Below are positions 52,786 to 64,000 of a stretch of 64,000 bases of DNA, in pieces (position 1 is the first letter of the stretch; each line of letters begins with the position of its first letter). A program made the translations under genes and the position numbers. Below the pieces are notes generated by a model that worked only from the letters and a program-made list of their open reading frames with translations, made no database searches and had not been told where the DNA came from. The stretch is from Iris pallida (lineage: Eukaryota; Streptophyta; Magnoliopsida; Asparagales; Iridaceae): positions 1,422,364 through 1,486,363 of the forward strand of contig JANAVB010012195.1 in NCBI GenBank assembly GCA_029216955.1, read 5' to 3'.

Positions 52786-54172
52786 CCCCAACATAATAAG
52801 AGACACTAGCTTCTAGTCACTATTGCAGCTGCTACCCTCAAATGTAGGTTTATACTTTTTTTCATGTTCTAACATTTATCCACCTGCCTTAACATCATAC
52901 CCATTACCTTAGGCTAGTATCTATCCACCTGCCTTAACTCAATACCTTTTTTTTTCATGTTCTAACATTTATCCTCAAATGTATGAGACAAAAAAAAGGA
53001 GGGTATGATTGCTTAATTCATCAATTAGATTAAAAAAGGCATGATAGTTAGGCAGCTGTCATGACTTTGGTCGGTTATGTTAGTTATTTACTACATATAG
53101 TTGCTTCTTGAGTACATGGAATGCGTTTTTATATTTCGCTTTAAATATAATTGGTTTATCTTCATATGGCGTGTTGTTACAAAGTTTTAAGCCATTACCC
53201 CACATATTTGAGCCCATAAATAATTGACATGCTGGTGAAATATCAGTAGAGGTATTCCATCTTCATATCAGAAACCTAGCAGCTTAGTTAGTAAGTACTT
53301 ACCATATTCTCAACATCAGTGCTATGGAATTGGATCATAAGTACTAGACTTGATGATCCTCTTACCGCGATGCTAATTTTGCTACAGTTGATGACTTCTC
53401 AGATTTAGTATCACTTGATGGTACACAATAGCTTCATAGGTATTTAATAATATTTGCTTTCATGTTTACCTGAGTAAACTTGAAACAAACCGTCCTATTG
53501 CATGGAAAATGGGCATTGAGGTATAATCAGGTATACGTGCAACCACATAAAATGTCAAAATATCTCGTGTCCGTATCTGTGTCTAGATAGCTAGGGCTAG
53601 GGTTAGGGTTTACCTGAAGAGGGCGGCTCGGTCGGAGGATGGAGGCGGCGAGGAGGGTGGCTTCGTCGGAGGAGGGAGGCGGCGAGGAGGGTGGCTTCGT
53701 CGGAGGTGGAAGGCGACGAGGAAGGAGACTTCGTCGGAGGAGGGAGGCTGGTCGCCGGAGGGAGGGGTCAGCGGGCGAGCGGGGTCGCCGAGGGAAGAAG
53801 GGGAGGGTGTCGCTGGAGGGAGGGGTCGCCGGAGGGGAGGGTTCGCCGGGGGAAGAGGGGAGAGGGGGATCGAGCGGGAACAAAAAAATTTTGGGCAAAA
53901 AATTGTGATTTCGATCTGGCCAGTAACCCTATATGAAATACGTCAGCGACATATAAATTTTACGTCGCAATACGTCGCAATACAACGACGTAAAAAAATG
54001 TCCGTCGCAGAACGTCACCATTCAGCGACGTAATACACTCGACGTCGCTGAACGTCGCTAGGCAGCGACGGTCAGCGACGTGTAACACTAGGAGTCGCTA
54101 TAATAAATTTTCAGCGACGGATTTTTCTGCCGTCGCTAATATACGTCGCTGTTCTAGCAGATTTTAGTAGTG
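52786..54172 (-). mobile_element. 5' end of a third CACTA copy
   Basis: Holds pieces also found in the first CACTA but in another order: AACATAATAAGAG near 52791 (compare 46463) and ATCCACCTGCCTTAACATCA near 52877 (compare 45859). A GC-rich leader follows (about 53620-53880), then the inverted GGCCAG/AAAATTTTTTTG segment shared with the small CACTA leader, then GCGACGT subterminal repeats (53940-54150) and the terminus ATTTTAGTAGTG. Between 52990 and 53540 I see nothing but AT-rich sequence. Confidence 0.65.
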
Positions 54173-54477
54173 TTATTCTATGGATTACTGTATTTGAGCT
54201 TTGAGATATTTTTTGGGTTGTGTATCTTAGACACTTAGACTTCTATCTGCTATATCTCTTTGTGGATTTTATATTTTATCTATCTTTTATCATGCTCTAC
54301 CTTAGATGTGATTGAGACTGTATTTGCTATGTCACCTCCATTCGGAGTGTATATACTATACAGGTACCTTTATATTGTTAGATGTTTGACCTAGGACAAC
54401 GTTCTACCGTTGACACTGCGACATAGGCTGGACGTACCAACTTCTCGTGCCCTTACTCTAGGGTACGGGTCGTGACA
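54173..54477 (+). repeat. Element A, LTR A3, right end
   Basis: After the TTA duplication the A LTR resumes (TTCTATGGATTACTG) and ends GGTCGTGACA. The next bases, CGAAT, pair with TGAAT left of A1 as the likely target duplication of the array. Confidence 0.88.
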
Positions 54478-54817
54478 CGAATAATATAAACAGTACAAGT
54501 ATGACAAGGTATCTTGCCTGGGGTGAAGCAATGAGTCGATGGTGTCCGGCAGACAAATCGTCAAGTCCAAGAAAGGTAGCAACATAGGAGTCTCCATGAA
54601 CGTCGTCGGATGCTGAAATAAACATCACCAATATTTCCAGAATAAGTAAAATAGCTAGGATAGACTATCCATAAGTCTAATTCTGGACACAGGGGCAAAA
54701 TAGAAATTCAGATCAAGATGCGGTCCACCGTTGGACCCACCTTGCACTGAAAAATGTATCAAGATCAAAGTCATCAAAATCTAGCAACTATATGTCCATG
54801 AGTCCAGAATGACGACA
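54478..54817 (-). repeat. Element D, 5' LTR, continued
   Basis: Resumes element D after the A array: AAGGTATCTTGCCTGG and AATTCTGGACACAGGGGCAAAA match the element C LTR near 57198 and 57359. It stops where element E begins. No gene. Confidence 0.65.
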
Positions 54818-55793
54818 TGTCATGACCCGCACGCTAGAGTAAGGGCACGAGACGTGGGTACGTCCAGCCTACGCCGCAGTGTCGGCGGTAGAACGCTGTC
54901 CTACGTCTCATACATCTAATAGTATAAGGCTATGTAGTTTATACTCCCCGAATGGGGGTGACATAACAGAATGTAAACTCAATCACAACTAAGGAAGAAG
55001 AAGCACGATATGATATTGAACACAAAATAAAATACAGATGATCAGAAGAGTCTAAGTGTCTAAGATAACAACTCAGCAAACATCCAAAAATACAAAGTCT
55101 CAACTACAGAATATGAAAGAATATATACAATCCAGATCTCAAATGACAGAAATAATAAAAACCTAGACTAGGGAGCCTCAGTCTCTATAGCTAGTGGATC
55201 CGGCTGGAAATCCGGATCACAGGTGTCATCTAGAGCTGTCCCATAAAAAGTGTCAACACTAGCCTCATCCTCATCCTCTGTAAACATATCAACGGTGCCC
55301 AATCAGGACGGAGCGAGCACAATACATCTCAACAGATCATAGCAGATTAGAAAATATAACCATACAGTAAAGTAAGATACAGGAAACTGAAAGAAAGTAT
55401 AGAATGTAAAGGAGATAGCTGTAATGGAAGTATCTACTATAAATAGAGAACTAACAGTGGCTAGTGAGTCAGAATACAATATAGACATATGAATGGCATA
55501 GGATGATTCTGATGCTACACTACGGAATGATTCTGATGCTACACTGCTTGGATATTATTCACATGTCCACTTCTACTCCCCCGTACCCCCAATCAATACA
55601 CAAGGATCCAGCCAGGTTATGTTATGATTCATGTAATGGCCCCCGAAGGGTGTTACATGATAGTCCCATAAATGGGGATTCTAAGAATGTCCATAAATGG
55701 GTGATTCAAGGAAGACTCTGTGATCATGAGAGTACATGTCACAAGTGATTCAATGAACCATAAAGCATAGTGATACACAATGTAAGTAAAACG
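54818..55793 (-). mobile_element. Element E: LTR of an A-related family (partial)
   Basis: On the minus strand this ends GCGGGTCATGACA and, going inward, follows the 3' third of the element A LTR with many substitutions: the GTGTCGGCGGTAGAACGCTG segment, a CTTAGACACTTAGACTC-like word, GTGCTCGCTCCGTCCTG, and a ATCCTTGTGTATTGATTGGG word. It is cut by element C at 55794. No large gene; see the short ORF. Confidence 0.7.
55168..55287 (-). CDS. Short acidic ORF in element E LTR (39 codons)
   Basis: Begins MFTEDEDEASVDTFYGTALD and ends with PLAIETEAP. A TTTACAG acceptor-like site overlaps its start, after which the frame reads EDEDEAS. Its Asp-Thr-Phe-Tyr-Gly core, acidic composition and position near the LTR 3' end match the 31-codon ORF of element B. 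Element A has TTTACAG at the same place but only a short degenerate frame after it. No family recognised; expression is not shown. Confidence 0.35.
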   Translation of the reverse strand: MFTEDEDEASVDTFYGTALDDTCDPDFQPDPLAIETEAP

Positions 55794-58667
55794 TGTCACG
55801 ACCCGCACCCGCTTTTCGGACGCGAGCTCGTGAGCAAGCCAGCTAAGTATCAAGCGGACTCCAGTCCGACTCGAATACGTAAATGCTGTCAAGGCTATGG
55901 TATACTGCCAAAACATGGCAATGCAATCTATATCTCAATCCACAATAAGAATAATAATCAAGAATGAACAGTATGAGTCGTGGTCTGCAGCCCACTAGCA
56001 TATATGTCCGATAAGACTCTAATAAGGTAACAAGAGTCTAAACTGAAACAGGAAACAATATATCTCATGATAAGGTATTAAGGCACGAGCTGATAATAAA
56101 TACAATACGATACCTGAATCCGGCAAGCATATCATCCCATCCGTCATCCAGAACTAATAGCTATATCCAAGCACTCACTAAACCTGAAGAGATCATCAGG
56201 TCCTCAGGGGATATAGCAAGATACATAAAAACATGCCTATCTAGCAGTTTATCATACAATAAAGGAAATACAGGAAATAAACGAGACAAGAACAATCCGC
56301 ACTAAAATACAACTATACACGACTGGAAGAACCACTACGCCTAGACGAACTGTTGGAGAAGAACAAAAGAACACGATATCACGATGTCAATGGATAACCA
56401 ATCGAATACACAAACCCTCGTCCCTAGTGTGGACTCGCAGGTTTGAACAACTACTAGCCCTCGCCCCTAGTGTGGACTCGCAGGCTAGCATCACCCTCGT
56501 CCCTAGTGTGGACTCGCAGGTGTGAACCATATACTACTAACCCTCGTCCCTGATGTGGACTCGCATGCTAGCATCACCCTCGTCCCTAGTGTGGACTCGC
56601 AGGTGTGGACCAATAACTACTAATCCTTGTCCCTAATGTGGACTCGCAGATTAGCTTACTAACTCTCGCCCCTGGTGTGGGCTCGCAAGTTAGCTTAACG
56701 ACTAACCCTCGCCCCTAATGTGGACTCGCGGATTAGCTTACTAACTCTCGCCCCTGGTGTGGGCTCGCAAGTTAGCTTAACTACTAACCCTCATCCCTAA
56801 TGTGGACTCGCAGGTTAGCATCAAGATTTTAAGATAAGGAGGTAAAGCAGTTCCGATATGACTTATTCATCCTATGATACGATACGACTCACTACACGGT
56901 ACGAGAGGGAACCAATCCGATAGAACCACGACATCCAGTCAAGCATGATAACGATAAAAGGATATGGCTAATAAACCAGTAAACACTGTCTAAAGTAAAG
57001 CATGTAAATCAAAGAACTATAATAACTAACTGATAACATATAAAGATACAGGGATTAAATAAGCATGTAAATCATGAACAACTAGAGAACTATATATATA
57101 CTAGCATGCACGATGTACAAATCTCAAGTCAATAATCAACTAGTAAAACTGTATAATAATAATAGAAATATGCATGTAAATAAACTGTAGAGGGAGGCAA
57201 GGTATCTTGCCTGGAGGTTGCACGCAGATCCCACAAAATATAGTCAACTAGTGAGCCAAATAAGTCCACATCTCACAACTGTCTCCGAAAGCTGAAACAA
57301 ATATTGCCAACATTTTAAGAATAGTCAAATTAGCTAGGATTGCCTGTCCTTAAGTCCAATTCTGGACATAGGGGCAAAACGATAATTTTGGGCCAAAATG
57401 ATGTCCGTCGTTGGACCCGCTTTGCACCAAAAAATGTGCCAGAGTCAATGGTCTCTAAAGTCGTCAAACTATATATCTACGAATCTGGTTTTTCGATACG
57501 AACCCAACCATATGTCCAAAGTTGGATTTTGGCGGGCCGTGTACAAAATCACCCGTTGAGTCGGACTGTGGGGCCCGCGAAACGACGATTTTATCTACTG
57601 TCTCAGAATCGGACCAAACTTGGCATACAGGACCAAAAAAATGATACGGTCCTGTTGGCGCAAGTTTCGTCTCGAGCTGACGAGCGTGCACAAAGTAATT
57701 AAGAAATTTGCAAAGTGCACGATACGGTGAATTTCGACGGATACGCATCAAATTTGTCGCGCACACGCGACCAATTTGAATTACGTCAAAGCCCACACGA
57801 CCACGAAGCCGTTACACAGCTTTTGATGCCTTCGGTTCGCGACCCCGTCGCCCGGAATGGCGGGACGCACGTCGTGTGGATGGTTTTTCAAATCTTCTAA
57901 ACTGTTTATTGTAGGTTTTTCTCGATTTTCAAATCAATTTAACCATATATACTGGATGAAATTAAGATCTAAAAACAGCGTTTAGAAGTCGTATAGTTTG
58001 TCGTTAAACATGTTCAGGTAGATTTTTAAATTGCTCGATGGTTTGACCGAAATCGGTCTTCCAAATCAAGGTGTTGGGACTGAATACACGCTCTGTTTCC
58101 GAGAAATTTTTCGGGAACTTTGCGTCGAATATTTGTCGACACCGCATCATTACGGCACGATACAAAAAGATGGGTTCCTAGAGGGTTATATGGGCTAGCC
58201 CTAGGAATTTACGAAATAAAAAACGATCGAACGGTTGGTCAGAAACTCGATCACAAAGTGTGTACCTGCGACTGCTGCATAATACTGTTACTGCTGTTCA
58301 GTGCCGCGTAGATCCCGCGCATGGCCGGCGGCGGTGGCCGCGCGCGGTGGCGCTGCGAGCGCGGGGTGGCCGCCTAGGTTAGGAGGAAGATCGAGGCGTG
58401 TTCTGGATTGGGTGTCGAGGGGCAGAGTTAGGTTTTACTCTTCGAGAGCTCTCCCTCGATAACTTCTGTGTTTCTCGGCTTTAATAGCCCAGGCCGGGAT
58501 TTCTCCAAACTGAGGTGAGGGTTTCGTGGGCCAGTCTGGACTGGCCTGTTAGGGCTTAAGCCGGGCTAGGATGGGAAGTAAGGGCCTGTGGGCTCTTAGG
58601 CTGGGGTATTTTATTTATATCAAAAAAAACTTATCTATATATATATATATCTATATATATTACATAC

Positions 58668-58731
<64 letters not shown>

Positions 58732-58906
58732 TATATATATATATATATATACTGTATATACATATCAATACATACTTAGTCAACCAAAAATATAGATAAT
58801 ATTTATATATATATATGTATATCTAGTGTAAGGCCTCAACATAAGATATGCACCTACATATAATATTTATTTACCATAATATAAATGACTCATAGTAAGT
58901 ATATAT

Positions 58907-59001
<95 letters not shown>

Positions 59002-59808
59002 ATATCGTACATACAATATCACTTGATTATACCCAAAGGATTTAGACATATTCTTGGCAATTACTTTATGAAAAATAAAGCACTACTAATAATATCAATA
59101 AAATAATATATTACTATACATATTATATATGAGACAAATATATTTCACTAACCTTTCTAAAATAATGAAAACATACATTCAATTATTAAATAGGCACCAT
59201 AAATCTATATATGCACATCCATATGGTTTAAATACCCTAAAATGCACAAGGATAAAGTAAAGGAAATAGTCATCATATTTCCAAGAATAAATATTCAATC
59301 AAAATAACTGAATATTGATATTATATATATAACATTTATTCTAGGAAAATATCTATTAGAACTTAAAACAAGGTAGCAGTACACACTCAAAGTATATCGT
59401 CATGGACGTCTTAGGACTCACTATAAGCCTACACGGGCTTGGGCTCGGTTCGAGCCCAGTCCGGACTAGTTTGGTATAACTGAATTTCTTAGAAGTCCAA
59501 ATAATAATAAATGACTAATTAAACTATTTATAGGGCTAACTCGCAACTTGGCCTGGTTTTCTTAGTTAGGACATCACTATGGCTCGGCCTTCTCTACCAG
59601 GGCTAATACACTAGTCAAAGCACGCCACTGCCCTATCCGTGCCATGATTTCTAGTCACCTTGTACTCAAATTCCTAACCAAGGCTAAAATCATCTATCGT
59701 AATAATAAACTAAATAATTATTTATAAAAATCCAAAAATTCACCATTTAAATAAAATAAATAGAGAAGAAAAAAAATATTTCAAAAATTTTCGGAAAGGG
59801 AGGCTACA
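55794..59808 (-). repeat. Element C, 3' LTR
   Basis: In sense order: about 1.3 kb containing (AT)n runs (58908-58997 and 58664-58750); an ATTAAAG weak TATA-like word near 58480; a GC-rich leader (58300-58380); an ATG at 58322 opening exactly 19 codons to a CGCAG-GTACA donor-like site (58265); about 2 kb including the hairpin array (56818-56411); and acceptor-like TCTTCAG near 56190. The second LTR lacks the ATG and has a deletion in the GC-rich leader. Confidence 0.85.
56411..56818 (-). repeat. Ten-unit hairpin array in element C 3' LTR
   Basis: Ten tandem units of 35 bases with short spacers. Each has a 4-6-bp outer stem and an inner GTCC/GGAC or GCCC/GGGC stem around the core CTAGTGT-like loop. 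Outer stems differ between units yet stay paired: CAAACC/GGTTTG, CTAGCC/GGCTAG, CTAATC/GATTAG, CTAACT/AGTTAG (twice) and CTAACC/GGTTAG. Two units have only CACC/GGTG. Unit 4 here is imperfect. The sense strand of the LTR is the minus strand. Confidence 0.8.
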
Positions 59809-60380
59809 AATCTACCCACCTTAAAATAATTTCGTCCTCGAAATTCTAATTCATGACTATCCCTTAAAATTCAAAGTCTACTTAATCTCCTCAAAAATAG
59901 TTTATGGCCTTCTCTAGTCATTTTATAACTCCGAGTACTTGAGGACTTCTACCCACCTTTGGTCGCACTACTCCTCAAAACACAGGTCACTAAAATTTAT
60001 AACCATCCAACTAGTTATTAAACTTACTACTAACAGCAACCTAGAACATATGGCTCTATAGTCTTCATTAGCTATCAAGCAACCAAAAATTTGATAATCA
60101 AGCAATATTATACTATATCTTAAGAATTTTTGGTAAGTCCTAGTCGGCACGATCATTCGTCACTCCAAAAATGAAGGGACGAGAATCAATCGCACATAAA
60201 GCAAGGAAGTATAATCGAGAGCAAATATAGAGTTTTCAAGGACGTGGAGAATTTATAAAAGAATTTTCAAGGCAGAGTGGATTGAGATTTCTAAGGTCTA
60301 GTCAAGGTCGCAGGCTTGTATCAGTACAGTTACGTAACCGATATGATATGCTCTGACCTGCATGGGCCACCGAAAAAACT
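59809..60380 (-). mobile_element. Element C, internal region (572 bp)
   Basis: Begins in sense with AGTTTTTTCGGTGGCCCATGC at the primer-binding position and ends with TTTCGAGGACGAAATTATTT and the purine tract AAGGTGGGTAGATT. Both edges resemble those of element D, whose interior is five times longer, so this looks like a D-type interior reduced to its two cis-acting ends. No coding sequence. Confidence 0.8.

Positions 60381-64000
<3,620 letters not shown>

Larger units (their letters stand above)
38463..54172 (-). mobile_element. Composite CACTA unit, 15.7 kb
   Basis: The outer ends are CACTACTAAAAT at 38463 and its inverse ATTTTAGTAGTG ending at 54172, with the 3-bp duplication TTA on both sides (38460-38462 and 54173-54175); the A LTR resumes exactly. 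Inside are a nearly complete CACTA element (38463-47749) whose own right end is ATTTTAGTAGTA, about 2.6 kb of retrotransposon scraps, a second CACTA fragment with a different terminus (50380-52785), and the 5' end of a third (about 52786-54172). The outer duplication implies that the whole block transposed together, or that it grew by later nested insertion and deletion. Confidence 0.85.

Noticed and set aside
56411..56818. CRISPR-like regular repeat spacing
   Set aside because: Units are degenerate, spacers are short and not unique, the context is a plant retrotransposon, and no cas gene is present.
57464..57796. 110-codon frame on the LTR sense strand, open in both element C LTRs (also 62049-62381)
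   Set aside because: The two copies differ at about 17 residues, and most nucleotide changes alter the protein, as expected for non-coding LTR DNA; no domain recognised.
58571..59106. Ile-Tyr repeat frames
   Set aside because: Translation of (AT)n microsatellites; the same at 31776-31991, 34748-34951 and 63172-63408.

Overview
The window is plant nuclear heterochromatin: a nest of transposable elements with no recognisable host gene, tRNA or rRNA. It shows Ty3/gypsy-type LTR retrotransposons (TG...CA ends, 5-bp target duplications, a polypurine tract before the 3' LTR, and one surviving gypsy integrase tail). It also shows CACTA (En/Spm) DNA transposons (CACTA termini, 3-bp target duplications, subterminal GCGACG repeats, TNPD- and TNPA-like genes). 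An angiosperm is certain enough; the species cannot be told from this sequence. Element letters below are mine.

Layout, oldest host outward to inward. Element D (minus strand) supplies the background: part of its 3' LTR (1-1341), a 2.9-kb non-coding internal region (1342-4240) and a 5' LTR starting at 4241 that is broken by insertions (4241-4655, 6692-7565, 54478-54817). A 2.0-kb solo LTR (4656-6691) sits in it with a CCTGG duplication. Next comes element A, a tandem array LTR-internal-LTR-internal-LTR (7566-54477). Its first LTR is split by element B (11382-22954, duplication GTATT). Its third LTR is split by a 2.3-kb CACTA deletion derivative (36130-38395, duplication GTA) and by a 15.7-kb composite CACTA unit (38463-54172, duplication TTA). 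Element E (from 54818, minus) and, inside it, element C (from 55794, minus, running off the window end) close the window.

Coding content is almost all decayed. B keeps a gag zinc-knuckle remnant and the integrase C-terminus but has lost protease, reverse transcriptase and RNase H. The composite CACTA carries TNPD and TNPA-like genes with stops and frameshifts. The small CACTA keeps one clean 209-codon terminal exon of the TNPA-like gene. A, C and D have no polyprotein, so these large-LTR elements were probably mobilised in trans.

The most interesting signals are: a ten-unit array of RNA hairpins in the LTRs of element C whose stems covary and whose imperfect pairs become G-U wobbles only on the LTR sense strand; a short acidic last-exon-like ORF at the same place in the LTRs of B and E; LTRs laid out like an intron-containing gene; independent insertion of B and the composite CACTA within about two bases of the same site in sister LTRs; a composite CACTA that appears to have moved as one unit; and a 370-bp near-perfect inverted repeat at its 3' end.
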